A stretch of DNA of 64,000 bases from Glandiceps talaboti. Its lineage: Eukaryota > Hemichordata > Enteropneusta > Spengelidae. The stretch lies in NCBI RefSeq assembly GCF_964340395.1, contig NC_135558.1, positions 7,107,001 to 7,171,000 on the forward strand, read 5' to 3'. The position numbers and the translations under genes were made by a program. The notes below the pieces were generated by a model. It had not been told where the DNA came from, made no database searches, and saw only the letters and a list, made by a program, of their open reading frames with translations. This document shows, piece by piece, positions 25,223 through 37,865 of the stretch (position 1 is the first letter of the stretch; every line of letters begins with the position of its first letter).

Positions 25223-25435
25223 TATTGTCACCACGGCAACAGCTCTTGATATACTCACTTACATGTCTATCAGTATCACTATGACAACACAAATGTTGAC
25301 ATTTCTAGTTATCTATAACATTGTTACTATGACAACATAGAGTGGAGATATTCACTCTACCACTGTTACTATGGCAACAGTGTTGACATATCCATTCACT
25401 CACTAACACTCTTACTATGACAATACAATGTTGAC
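25223..25435. repeat. Tandem X-box-like words in the PRPF4 3' region
   Basis: GTCACCACGGCAAC (25227-25240), TCACTATGACAAC (about 25276), GTTACTATGACAAC (25323-25336), GTTACTATGGCAAC (25365-25378) and TTACTATGACAAT (about 25412) repeat with ATGTTGACAT-like spacers. Each resembles the RFX X-box. Whether this is regulatory or only a decayed tandem repeat cannot be told here. Confidence 0.55.
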
Positions 25436-25508
25436 GTATTCGATCTGAGCCATGATTATTTCTCTATATAGTTAACTGACAAGACCAATCACAGTATACT
25501 CAATGTGG

Positions 25509-28500
25509 TTAATCTACAAGCCAAAGTTTAAATGTTCTATCCCATGATGACGTAACTATATATTGATTATCAGGTGAGACATCTACACCCATTACTTTGC
25601 CTTCATGTCCAGCCAATGTCATCAAGGGTGACCAGCCTGGGTGGGCCCATACCTACAATGATAAAGTACACTAAAATTAGTTACAGAGTTAGATACAAGT
25701 GTTTGGTTGGTATTGTAAATGCAAAGTAGGTGATCTCATTCAGTGTCAGGGTAGAGTGGGTGATCTCATTCAGTGTCAGGGTAGAGTGAGGAATTCATAT
25801 AACATATAAAGTAACCTTACCTTTGCTGTGTTGTCATAGGAACTGGTGATAAGAAAATCTCCATTTTGTTCTGAAAAAAAAATGTTAGAAATTAAGGCAA
25901 GTCAAATTCTGTCATTGAAAAAAATAATTTTTCATAAAGATTATAACAAGCCTTATGTACTTTGTACTCAAACCACTATCTGCTGGGTTGTATTTTATAC
26001 GGTACAAGAGTTTTGAATTTTGACTTACTTTGAAAGCGAACTCTTGAAACTAAATTACTGTGTGCTGGTATTGTATACACACACTTTCGTTGTCGTACAT
26101 CCCAGATTTTGGCAGTGTTGTCTTCACTTCCAGTAGCTATGTGGTATCTACATAAAGATAAAAATATTCACATCAAACAACTGATAAGTGTTTCATCAAA
26201 ATCCTAATGCACACCTGAAGGACACTGTTATTTTGCTCTGGATAAAGTCTCCAAGGGTCCAACAATCATATCATCTTGATCTTGTATTCTAAAATCCCTA
26301 ACCCTAATGTCAGTGTCCTTCATTTCTTTATTGAGGCCAGTTTCGCCAAACCAAATCACCCCATTTCTATATCTACTTTTTAAAAACTATCCCTGGTGTT
26401 TTTTCATGCACCTATTCATGCTTGCCATGCTTTCTGCTGCATGTTTAGTCATTTTGTCGCAATGTTCTGTTGTGTCATTCCCTGTAATTACTAAATATAT
26501 AATATTTGTATTGTAGTCTATACAGACAATCTTACCCATTTGGTGAGAAATCAATACCAAGAATTCCTTTCTGATGTCCTTCCATAAACATAACACATCG
26601 ACCAGTTCTCAAGTCCCATACACGAGCAAAGGCATCCAGACCACTTGATGATGAAAACAACAAGAGAAAAACTAATCAGAAATCAGAAACATACCACACC
26701 GACCAGTTTTCACATCTTATACATACCAGGTCAGAGGCATCTAGACTACATGATGACAACAGGTTAAGAAATGTTTACTTAAAGAGATCATTGTGTTGTC
26801 ATGAATGGTTGAAACTAGGTACTGAAATCCATAGGACATCTCTTCTTTCTCACACCGTGGTGCATAGTGTCACTATATATTACATCTCCTACATATAAGT
26901 TATTATGCACATTGTGACATTTGACAACAAACATGGCTGCCATTTGGTTACTGAATTGGTTACAAAGCAAAGCAAAGTGACGTTTATGTCTCATGTATAG
27001 TATGTTACCTTTGTGCCGGGTTTAGTTAAAATCAGTTGGTGCATGCCAGAAATATGAGAGTGAACACACACATGTGCAAGGATGGACAGAACTCAATGTA
27101 ATAGCCCCCTCTGGACGGCTAAAAATACGGGCCTGTATCAAACTTTGTACATGACATGGTAAGATATTTGTGAAGGAGCCACTTCAAAAGACAAAGAAAA
27201 TAAGAAAGTTTTAATTAAAGTATTTACCCAGTTGTAACAAGCGAACCATCAGATTGAAATGCTATGCAATAGACTGGTTTACTATGTCCTTCCTGGTGGA
27301 GAATCTCATCTTGAGCTTCTAGATCCCACAACCTCCATGAACTATCATGACTGGTCAAAAAACAGAAAGTATATCTCAAGTTTTGTATGTTGATATGTTA
27401 ATTTATGTTAATCACATGAGTTAAGATACAACAATTCTTGGTACCTGAAATAGAATATTACTGCCTAGGCACATCATAGAAATAACGAACATTTGATTTC
27501 TTCGTTGACACCGTAACTTCCATTATGTGCGCTTCACATACATTAATATAGGTGCGCATGTGAGAATAAGTCAACCTTCTTGTTCTATTTTGACCCTCCA
27601 GCATGAGGTAAAATGCTATTGCAGGTACAGAGAATTGCATACATTTAATCAGAGACCATCTGTGATAGAGGTATCTTCAACACTTCAAATATCTACTATC
27701 TTCACTTACACAAAACAAAATAAAATAAACTAATTCTATGTTTTTTGTTGACAGAAAACTGAAAATATCAAGATTTACATATAGATATTGATATAAAATA
27801 GTGTTCTCGAATTCATAGGCTAACTTTGTTTCTGGACACCCAGACTTGGTATGCTGTGTTAGAAAGCTACTGTTTGTTGTTCCTAGAAATCTAAACTATG
27901 TTCCTAGAAATATGTAAACTTACCATGTTGTTCCTAGAAATCTACCTGAAGGATGATAAGCTATTTGTGAAACTCTGTTGCCATGTCCTTCGATGTCTGC
28001 TATTGGTTCATCACTGAAATTAATTCAAATGAATACATAAAACAACAGTGAATAAATCAAACAATTTGATACACCAGTAGTGGAATTAGTTCATATAAGG
28101 GTTCCACTTTGTCAAGTTAAAGGCCAGGGTTTCAATCCCAGGTTCTCACATTAGTGTTATCTTATCAGTCGAACCATGAGGATTACATAGAATCACTTTT
28201 TTGTTCTTGGCCAACCTTTTCTATATGCATGTTGCTTTGTCAGACAACTGTTTTTCACACCTAATTTTTAATCCTTTTTCAAAGTATTCCTTTAAAGTGT
28301 TAAACTGTTTTTGTTGATATGTACAGTTGCCATGGTAATAATTGCAAATATTATATTGGGATTGAAAATAGCGTTCAAAGTGATCACAATTTTACAGAGC
28401 CATCAACAGTCTGTTTATAAAGTGAAACAAATCAAATGATGATTACCTGTCTAGAGACCATAACTTGACAGATCCATCAGTAGAACACGATGCCATACAA

Positions 28501-31500
28501 CATGTAGAATTCTGTACACTTAATGTAGCTTGTGGGTGGAAAACAATATTACCAACATTGTGTTTGTGACCTGTAATTACACAATCATATTTCTATATTA
28601 ATTGTGGACTTTCTGTTTTTACTATTTCATTGTGACTGTGACATGCAATCAAGACTGCAATTTTGAATATAATTTCATGCATTCAATGATTATGTTAATT
28701 TTTGACATTTCATTGAGCTAGTGACACATACCCAATAATTATTTTTTTATTTCAATACTTACACTGCAACCTTTACTTGGCAAAATCAAACCCAGTGGTA
28801 AATGAAATGAATTTCACTTTTTTTTTCAAATATCATATTTTCTATATTACCTCATAACAATCATTTTATCCAAATGTCAAAAGTATGTATATAAAAATAT
28901 TTAGTCACATTACAAATTCCACTGTTATAGCTACTTACCATTGAGAGTTCTCACAAGCTCACATTGAGGAATAGACCACAGTTTACATAGACCACTCCTA
29001 GAACACAATGATAATTCTGATATCACTAATGATGGTAACAATATCAATGTAAGTTTAATACGGCACTTGACCACACTGTGCTCAAAGCACTTTAAAATCA
29101 TTACCCTGTGCATGGACCTGGATATGGGTTCTGTGGACAGAGGTTGTATAGCGGAAGCCATACTACTGAGGTCCACAAAACCCATTTCCCGGCCGTAAAG
29201 GTTTTATCAATATGCCATGGCACTGAAACATCATTTGAATCATATAAACACACAAATTGTCTTTGAAATAATATTTCATTCATGAAAACATAAAATTAAT
29301 ATAGTGAAAAATTAACAAAGCCAAATCAATAAGCGAATGGATATCAATGAGTGTGCCACTTGTCATATTTTAGCAAAGTGTGCTGGGACGTGATACAGAA
29401 AATTGTTGCCTGGGTTCGATGCATGTGCTCTCCATTGAATTGCATTGGAAGTGATACTGGATATATGATAAGATCGTCTACACAATGATTTCATCTTTTA
29501 ATGCTAGGCAAGACAGTGTACATACAGTTGTACATGTAAGAAACATAAGCGCCAACAGTATAGTCTGTAGTTGAGTAACTAAGTATAACAAATGTACCAT
29601 AATAGGTCTGTGTTATGGGTGTCAAGTTTTCACACAGAATGTTCCATTGTATAGGAACTTTGGCAAAGGAGCAAGGTATCTAAACATATACAGTACTTAC
29701 CATGAACTTGTCACAAGAAGTTTACCATTGGGACTAAACTGACAGCTGCTAATTGGTCTTGTATCTCCAATCTGACTACACTGGTTGCTAAGTGACTGAG
29801 GAAAATAGATGAATCTAATTAGCTAATGTGATATCATTACATTATGCTATGTGATTGTGTGCATGAGGGTATGTGGATGGGTCTATGTTTGTCAACATAT
29901 ATCATGCAACTATTGTAGCCTTGAATCCATGCTGTGAGGGTGTGTGGATAGTTGTATGTTTGTCAACACATATCATATCAAATCATTGCTGTTCTGTTTT
30001 CTTTTCAACAATTCAGACAATCTACTTTACCACAGCTATCAACAATCTGTACGTGGACCAAGAACTTGATAATGTAAGTACATTATATACAATATACCCT
30101 GTAACCTATCATGGAGGGCTGTGATATGCTCTGAGACATGGCTTCTATGCTAGTTTACAGATAGTGATCTACATTTGTTCTGCAAATATCTTATACAGTT
30201 GTTCACATCATACAAAGACTTGGGAGAGTAAAATATAGCAACTTCACAATGGTAAATTGGAAATGAATGCAATGATTCAATCCATCTACTACAGATCTTG
30301 ATCACACAATGAAGGGGTGTTTGGCTTTACTGGTATGTGGCTACTGTCTTGATAATGGGAAATGTGGTATAATTGTGCCATAGTTGTTATTTCGGTGTTT
30401 TCTCCTTGGGGTGCACTAACAACAGACATTAACAATGCATAATTAAATCATTGTGTTATCTAGGTCCCTTGTAGATGGATCAAACTATCATGTTCATTTC
30501 CAATTTACTGTTTCACAAACTATAATATTGATTCTTGGAACCATATATAAACCATTCTCCATACAAAGACTTACTCTAATAAATCTGTGTAGTTCTTGTC
30601 TTTTAGCATTTTTCTGTGAATCTGGTATCTGTTTATAATTTCTAGCTTCTTCTAGTCTTGCCTCAGCCCTGTAAAAGTGTAATCAACACAATTATTATTC
30701 AGTATTATTTCATACAGCTTTCATGAGGCACTTTGGAAAAAAATATCCTGAAAGGAAAACAGATGGATGTAATGTTTGAACTTACAAGCAAAAACTAACA
30801 AGGTAAAGACACACAGACGGTATCACAGACACACACACAGTGCCACACAGACACACACAGACACACACAAACACACACACACATACATACATACATACAT
30901 ACATACATACATACATACATACATACATACATACATACATACATACATACATACATACATAATGATACATACATACATACAGACAGACACACATATCCTC
31001 ATCTCATTGTCAGTATATTACTAACCCAGGAGATATAATTGTCCTTACCTAGGCAGTGAGTACTCTGCTATCCAGTATCTAGCTTTCTTCAATCCCGGTG
31101 GCCCTTCATGGTACCATGTCTTCTGTTCATACTGAAATGTGAAATCATAATTCATCATGTTTATAACAGTTTATGTCTATGTACATCATAATAGTGCCCA
31201 TGACCTAAAGTAAAATATTCCATGAATTGCTATAAAATGAATGTAGACCAAACTCTGTGAATGCAGCGGGACTGAAGCATCTTCATAAGAGAATGAAAAC
31301 CAAAAGATTATTATCTGTGCTGGGATAAAGGACTTTTACTTTGATGTGATAAAATCTAGAGCCTAATGTTATGATCACACAGTGTCTTGGTCCATACAAA
31401 ATAATTCAGCTCTTACATGTAGTTTGCTAAATTTCTTTCTTATCTCAGTATCTGACTAAATATTTACAATGTACAGTGCCCTTGTGACAATATTGTTGAT

Positions 31501-34061
31501 GGGTATATAGGAAATTTTGATTTCAAAGCACTCACCTGTTTCTCTTCAACTTTAGCTGGTTCTTTCTTGTCTACGAGAGTGTGTCCTTCTCCTAGACTGG
31601 CAAGAAGTTGTCTGAGACGTTCTCGTCTGTCGGCAGGTCCTTCACCAAATAAACCTGTGTATACCAAAGGGGGACTTTCATAGTTACATACATGACTTAA
31701 AACATTGCCTTTTATCTGTGGGCCCTTCAACAACAAGTAAACCTGTTTTACATTGGAAATTTAATCTTTATACCTTGTCTGTAGGCCACTCATTGAATAA
31801 ACTGTATTCAAGAAACAATCTACATTTATGTCTTGTTTCTGACACATTAGTTTCTTCAATGATATCTGCAGTCCTTCACCAATAACAGTTTGTGATTAGA
31901 GTGAAAACCTGTACATGTTTCTGGGATAAGTTTTTAATTACCCAGAACCCTGTATGCAGGCCATTCATGACTAAAATCAGTATCTTCACATTAAATACTA
32001 AAGTAGTCATTCACAGAGCAGTCAATGGAACTACAGCAATGACCCTTAACAGAAAATACACAATTTAAGTACATACGTTGTCTTGGTAACCTTAATACAA
32101 GTATCACACTGAGTTGTATTTGTGAATGTTCATGTGAAATTACGCCAGTACTTACATATGGGTTCTCCTAGTTCTCTCAGTTTTATCTTCACCTCAGCAT
32201 CATCAGTAGATACAAGAATTTGCCTGGCCTGAAAAGTTTGCCACAAAATAAATAAATTGAGACATCATAAAATTGATGACAATGTTTCATTTTAATTACT
32301 CTATCTAGGGGTGAAGTTTTAGTTACACATGAAATAAATAAATAGAAATTTCAAAATGTGTACATGGTACATATACATTCACTCAATGGGTACTGAGACT
32401 TTCTTAGGCAATTAATACTAATAACAATGTTTATACCACATATACCTGTAAGACAAGTTGAACATATTCAAGCAAAATATATGTGATTTATGCCATGGTT
32501 ATTCTATGTCAGGACAACACATGTCTATGTCATTGGTTTATGCAGTGTTTGAAATAGGAATCAAAGCATTAAGAACTAAGTCATTATTTTCCTCATATCA
32601 TTTGTTCTCTCTTAATTTAAGCTTGTGCAGATATAATTATATTCTTTTCAATACAGCTATTTATCTTAATTCAGCCAGAAAATACTCTTGATATATGGGT
32701 TTGTCACTACTAGTACTCTTCAATTTGTAGTGACACGTCTCTTATATCTTACTTGTATTTTCCTTTGCTGACATAGAAAAATATCAGGGAATATTACATG
32801 TGTAGTATCCACTGGTATGATGTAAATGTATCATACAGTCCATGTGCAAGAGAGTACCAGGACTGCATGACCACATCAACTGACTTGACTTGATCATCAA
32901 AGTACACATCATCATTATTATGTCATGCTGTAACCATGGAAATAGGATTAATCATCTCACCCTTTTCCTTCTCTCAAATTCAGCTAGAACTTCTTCTCGC
33001 TGGGCATTGACGTGTTCCTCTAAATCAAAGTGATCTCCTTCATAAATAAAGAAAAAGATATTTCAATGGTTTAGATACTTTCTATTATATTGATTGTATC
33101 ACTTGTAAATGTTCAATGACCTCCACCACCGTTGCCAAAAATGTTTCATTTTTACATTGACACTGAACAACAGTGTTGAGGGTCAAGAATTACATGTAGT
33201 TTGAAAGCTTTGTGTATTTTCAATATTTTGACAATAAACATTTCAGAATATTGCTATAAACTAGATTATAAATATGCTTAGGACTATGTTCAATTTTAGA
33301 ATAGGTGGGATAGGTTGAGTTTTTATTTTATTTTATTAATTTTTTTCTGTGTGTCTAGTTCAGGTTTTCCAAATGGTCTCTGTTGTTTATTTCTTCCTAT
33401 CAGATGTACATGTACAGCCATTACAGATTGGAAGAACGGTTTTAGAGTGTCTTTTTAAGTTCATGACAGTTTCTGCATCCACTATTTCTCATGAGACTGC
33501 ACAATTTTTTGCAATTTTTCTTGAATACATAAAAAAATGTTTAGGGTCGGCAGTGAAATCTAGGTGGGGATCGGGTAACCGGAACCAAACAATTATTTTT
33601 TTTAGACCATAATTAGATTGTATTTATTTTCTGAGATACCAAGTTAAATAAATTATTGCAAGCCTCACAGCAAATTGCAGTAATTTGTGACTGAGAGATA
33701 TCAGAAAAGAAAAGGTAAAATGGAGGCAGTTCAAGGGAAATTTGATAATTCTTAACATCTGAAACCAAAATCTAAAACATTACAATTTCTCTTTATTTAT
33801 CTGAGCATTAGTATGTTAAATTTCAGAATGATATGTCAATTTTTGATGAACTAAGTAATGTAGTATTAAAGGTCAGTAATGTCTTATATGTGTAACATTA
33901 AAATGCACTTACCTTCTGTGATATTGATATTTCCACTTTCTAGTCCAATTTTCAAAAAATCATCTACGTTGTCTCTGATTTGACCCTGTAAACTGCCATA
34001 ATGGACTTTCTGTCTTTTGACACTGAATGGTGCTTCATCATCTGACATTGTTAAAAGAGAC
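25509..34061 (-). CDS. PRPF4: U4/U6 small nuclear ribonucleoprotein Prp4 (WD40)
   Basis: PRPF4 is part of the U4/U6 di-snRNP and U4/U6.U5 tri-snRNP of the nuclear spliceosome. Coding exons: 34048-33913, 33037-32961, 32228-32156, 31654-31536, 31131-31049, 30668-30575, 29795-29701, 28997-28939, 28570-28447, 28013-27924, 27350-27228, 26643-26536, 26147-26029, 25870-25821, 25652-25509. The total is 1,494 nt, 497 codons plus stop, all in phase (human about 521). Order seen: start [20 protein letters not shown], the PRP4-type EFERRKR and [41 protein letters not shown], then seven WD-type blades including [68 protein letters not shown] and a last RTFKLWLVD. The ATG lies 13 nt after an acceptor, and a non-coding first exon ends at donor 34912. 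Confidence 0.97.
26675..26765 (-). repeat. Decayed partial duplicate of PRPF4 exon 12
   Basis: The intron next to exon 26536-26643 carries a diverged copy of the exon edge. CACCGACCAGTT, ATACATACCAGGTCAGAGGC, ATCTAGAC and ATGATGACAACAG parallel CATCGACCAGTT, ATACACGAGCAAAGGC, ATCCAGAC and TGATGATGAAAACAAC in the same order. It is a local tandem duplication, not an additional coding exon. Confidence 0.65.
27870..27955 (-). repeat. Triplicated donor edge of PRPF4 exon 10
   Basis: TTCCTAGAAATCTA-type words occur three times: once inside exon 27924-28013 and twice in the adjoining intron (about 27880 and 27900). On the gene strand, exon-end sequence is followed by GTAAGTTTACA and then two imperfect repeats of it. 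Confidence 0.6.
28120..28270 (+). repeat. SINE-like dispersed repeat, copy 2
   Basis: Matches 440-575 in order and spacing of blocks, with GTTTCAATCCC at the B-box position. Lies in a PRPF4 intron. Confidence 0.5.
30883..30960. repeat. (CATA)n microsatellite
   Basis: About 19 CATA units follow a CACACAGA-rich lead-in, inside a PRPF4 intron about 90 bp before the exon at 31049-31131. Confidence 0.9.
33285..33605 (+). repeat. Dispersed repeat with GGTAACCGGAACCAAACA end, copy 1
   Basis: Shares about 280 bp of colinear, diverged sequence with 40330-40655: TTTTAGAATAGGTRGG, TCTAGTTCAGGT, CAGATGTACA, TTACAGATTGGAAG, GTCTTTTTAAGTT, TCCACTATTTCT and a GGTAACYGGAACCAAACA end. The 87-codon frame across it is not conserved in the other copy. 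Family not recognised. Confidence 0.7.
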
Positions 34062-34911
34062 CTGACAAGAAAAACACAAGGCAAATGACTCTGGCTGAAT
34101 AAATGCATAGAAAACACGAAACACAGTATTTTGTTTTATTATCATAAATTTAATGAAAAATAAATCAAAGTGAGAATGCTAGATAATCATAGATTGACTG
34201 TGGTTGAATGCACTTTGTTGTTGTTGACATTTACTCCTATCACTGGGACCAGGAGGGACAAATAGCTGTATTTCAAGCTTTCTGATATTATTTTCTGTTT
34301 TTCTCTACATTTCAAATAAAGTTTTAAATAAATCCCACTATATAATATATAATGTTCATAACTAAGCTATGGTGTGATTCATTGTGAAAGCCTTGTTTCA
34401 TCCACATAGACTGGACGCAGTTTCACAACAGAAGGCAGTCTCCCCTCATACAACATTGATCCATGATTATCGTGGATTGAGATCCATGATGATTACTTGT
34501 ATTTATATACATACGAATATCAACAAACCGTCACACACTGCAAACGTATGCTACACGTTTTCAGCCATTGGAAACAACACTTGCATGACTTGAGGTTACG
34601 TGTACAAATCAAACTTATAACTCAATGAATTGCTTATATTAGTCAAATGTTTTATTACAGTCCCTCTATCTGGGAACTTTGGTTTTTATATACGAGATCA
34701 CGATCGAGTCCAGTGCGCAACATGCAACAGTCAGCTGGTCATGCTCATGGCATGGCACGCAACCCATAAATAACCACATGCTGAACTATGGGTCCGTGGA
34801 CACCACACGTTAATCATGAACATTCGTCTACATGTGTTGGCCCCTGATAGCTAGCTATTTTGTCATGCAGCTAAGAAGATAGCGGGTATTTCTTTCAGTT
34901 TGGAAACTTAC

Positions 34912-35294
34912 CTTCTCGTTGTATCTTATCTTGTGGACAAAGCTGACAGCATACAGCATTTACAGCAACACTGGCTTCGGCATCTGAATCACTTTCAAAT
35001 GTTACGCCGAATCTGAATACAACTTGACCATAATTTATTGGGATCGTTATCTTATGTATTTTGACCGTTCTTTACTTAGGGGTGTCATAGAAAATATTTT
35101 TTAAAAATATATACCCTTGAAAAATACTTCATCAATTATAGAATAAATCTTTAAACGTTCAAGGACAACAATATTTAATGACGGAAACCGGAACGAGGTT
35201 ATACATTTGAATTTGTTCGCGCTTTCATCACTCAAGTAAACACACGAGATACACGCTGCTGCTAACTTTCCTTGTTTATTATAAACTATTAAGC
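34912..35294. promoter_or_regulatory. PRPF4-CDC26 bidirectional promoter
   Basis: 383 bp lie between the PRPF4 5' UTR donor (minus strand GAAG|GTAAGTTT at 34912) and the CDC26 ATG at 35295, so both transcription starts must fall in or near it. An ETS-type core ACCGGAAC is at 35187-35194. No clear TATA box is placed for either gene. PRPF4 and CDC26 are also head to head in human, so the arrangement is old. Confidence 0.7.
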
Positions 35295-35579
35295 ATGATA
35301 AAGCGGAGACCAACACGAATTGAAATGACTCTCGATGATCTCAAAGAGTTCGAAGCCGTTAAAAAGGAAGTCGAACAGAGGAAGAAGCAAAGAGAGATGA
35401 ACGCTGCTGCTGCTGCTGGTGGCGGTGGTGGTGGTACGGCGACGTTAGATGTTGCTACAGGATCAGGAGTGTCCGATCCGAAATCTAGGCAAAAAGAAAT
35501 CAACGAAAGAATAGGATATGATCCCAAAACTGTAACAGTGACATCAAGCAGGATTGGCGAACTTCGGGGCGGAAACTAA
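35295..35579 (+). CDS. CDC26: Anaphase-promoting complex subunit CDC26
   Basis: Small subunit of the APC/C ubiquitin ligase that stabilises the TPR protein CDC16/APC6; the acetylated N-terminal Met is known to bury itself in the APC6 groove. The single uninterrupted frame has 94 codons (human 85). The N terminus MIKRRPTRIEMTLDDLKEFE matches human [20 protein letters not shown], followed by a charged helix (VKKEVEQRKKQREM). The second conserved block SDPKSRQKEINERIGYDPK matches human SDPKSREQMINDRIGYKP. Between them is an Ala5-Gly6 run (GCT and GGT repeats) not present in human. Start chosen because homology begins at the first Met. Divergent from PRPF4. A candidate poly(A) signal is at 36871-36876. 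Confidence 0.95.
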   Translation: MIKRRPTRIEMTLDDLKEFEAVKKEVEQRKKQREMNAAAAAGGGGGGTATLDVATGSGVSDPKSRQKEINERIGYDPKTVTVTSSRIGELRGGN

Positions 35580-36208
35580 TCTTTGTGTACATTTGTGACA
35601 TACCAAACATCGTGGTTGTCCGTACGTCTGGTGTTTTTACCTGACAGTTCACAGACGTGTACTACTATCATTACCATGGCAGCATGGGAACGTAACTGGC
35701 ATAAGGAATAGATTATGAAGTCAGAACGGAAGCCTAATTACATGTACACCCAGAATGGAACTGGTGCATTTGAGAGGTAGCTCAAACATACACAGGGATG
35801 GAATATATTTATATGTGCTGCCACTTTTTATTTCCTGTATGAAGTTTGGAACATCAAATGTAATGACACTTCAAAGTGAGGTTGATATCTCTACTGTACA
35901 GTCAATGCAAACAATATTATTTAGCTAGTACATGTACATGGATACTGGCCCCGAGAAGATGGGAGACCTGGCTATCTGGTTTTAAATATCATTCACCAGA
36001 ACAGTCAAGACTTTGAGACCTTCATTTGTACTCAACATTACAACAAGAGGGAATGTACAGAAGTTATAGGCAGGCATTGTGCCCTGTTACTTTGTTCAGA
36101 GATAAAACTGATATACATTCAAGTGTCAGTATGTTAACACATTCATGAGTGATAACTCCTGGCTTGACAATGAATAGTCTTGTGGTTAGTACTTAGTAGT
36201 CTGAGGAC

Positions 36209-36452
36209 GCTCTGACATGAGCAGGGAGTCAGATATATTTGGTCGGTGTAATCCGTTATCAGTCAGAAATCCAAGTGGTCTCAAACTTGCTAGCAGTGCA
36301 GTTGAATAAAATTGGAGAAAATCTGTGCGGATTTAAAAAGTGACGGCAATTGTGTTTGATCGCAAGTTTGAGATCATTTGGATTTCTGACTGAGAACAGA
36401 ATCATACAGACCACATATATGATTATATCCGACTCTGTGCTCGAGGCAGAGC
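36209..36452. mobile_element. Foldback (MITE-like) element, about 245 bp
   Basis: Arms 36209-36292 and 36362-36452 are imperfect reverse complements, for example TCAGTCAGAAATCCAAGTGG against the complement of CATTTGGATTTCTGACTGAG, with outer GCTCTG and GAGCA words also paired. No coding sequence. Not related in sequence to the other inverted-repeat elements here. Confidence 0.7.
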
Positions 36453-37379
36453 ATCATGGGAGTATCGTATGTTAACACCTCAGATTTGCAGTGCGCTCGC
36501 AAGGTTGCTGAACAAAACTGAAGGATGACAGTACATTTGTTGGACTAGCAAGCACATGATAAAGGCATTTTACGACCTGTGGTCACTTTTAAAGTTAGCA
36601 GAGTTTCCCAACGATCTAGCAGCTACACTAAAGAGTGAGATGTCATGATTAACTATCACTGGACAATTAAGAAAAAAACATATTTTGCAATTCACCTTGA
36701 GTTGACTCTTAGAGTTGTAATTAACTCTGTGAAAACATAGGTTAATAGAATGACTGTTTTTTTTCCCAAAGAATTACTTCCTTGTAGCAATACCTGTGAT
36801 TTTATACATTTGTACATGTCTGTGTAATAATCTGCATTTAAGTTTCTGAGTTTATCATATGTCCACTCAAAATAAATTAACTTACTCTATACATGTATGT
36901 GCATTTGATTTTATTGTCATGGCATGACATAATTACATATCAGTAAATGCCTTTATTTCTTACATTATGTCATAGACAATCTGGTAAAATCAAGAAATTT
37001 GTATGTTTGTGTGTATACCAAGATGTAGTCACTGAGTAAATATATATAAGTTGTCACATAATAAGAACAATTGTGAATTTTGTGAGTGATTTGTGAATTT
37101 TGTGAGTGATTTGGTTTTGTAAGTATGCTCAAATCATAACCGTACTGTATACATGATTAGTCGCATAACGTCTTTCAATTCAGACACTGATAACTTTACC
37201 TTGTTATACTTATTAAAATACCAAATGTCTAGGTGTGCCTGTATCAGTCAGTTTAATGTGAACTGTTGAAAATAGCAATGTATATCTATCTACATAGACA
37301 TTAGAGAGATATGAACATCAATGATAATATCCATGTACAAATCATAGAATATCTTACACCTGCCTTTACTAGCATTGTC

Positions 37380-37865
37380 AGTATTGACTCTAGGTGTTAA
37401 CATTCAGGGCTGTCAAATTATTCTAGTTGTTAACATTCAGGGCTGTCAAACTGCTCTAGGTGTTGACATTCAGGGCTGTTACCTGGTACATGTAAATTAC
37501 TCTTAGACCTTAACATTCAGGGCTGTTACATGTAAATTACTCTAGGTGTTCACATTCAGGGCTCTCAAGATACTTTAGGTGTTAACATTCAGGGCTGTCA
37601 AGATACTCTAGGTGTCAAAATTCAAGACTTAAATTACTCTAGGTGTTAACATTCAAGACTTAAATTACTCTAGGTGTTAACATTCAAGACTGTCAAATTA
37701 CTCTAGGTGTTAACATTCAAGACTGTTAAATTACTCTAGGTGTTAACATTCAAGACTGTCAAATTACTCCAGGTGTTAACATTCAAGACAGTGACTGTTA
37801 AATTACTCTACGTGTTAACATTCAAGACTGTCAAATTACTCTAGGTGTTAACATTCAGGGCTGTC
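37380..37865. repeat. Minisatellite of CTCTAGGTGTTAACATTCA units
   Basis: About 13-14 units of roughly 33-38 bp, built on CTCTAGGTGTTAACATTCAR followed by GRCTGTCAAATTA. The left units end GGGCTG and the middle units AAGACT, so at least two sub-variants expanded separately. Confidence 0.9.

Noticed and set aside
29395-29440. tRNA-like B box (GGGTTCGATGC)
   Set aside because: No A box at the right spacing and no cloverleaf can be drawn.
33349-33612. 87-codon frame as a gene
   Set aside because: It lies in a dispersed repeat and the frame is not kept in the other copy at 40330.
35279-35527. Minus frame with Pro/Ala runs opposite CDC26
   Set aside because: Antisense of the Ala/Gly codon run in a confirmed gene.
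37380-37865. CRISPR-like array
   Set aside because: The units are contiguous and variable, without unique spacers, in an animal genome: an ordinary minisatellite.
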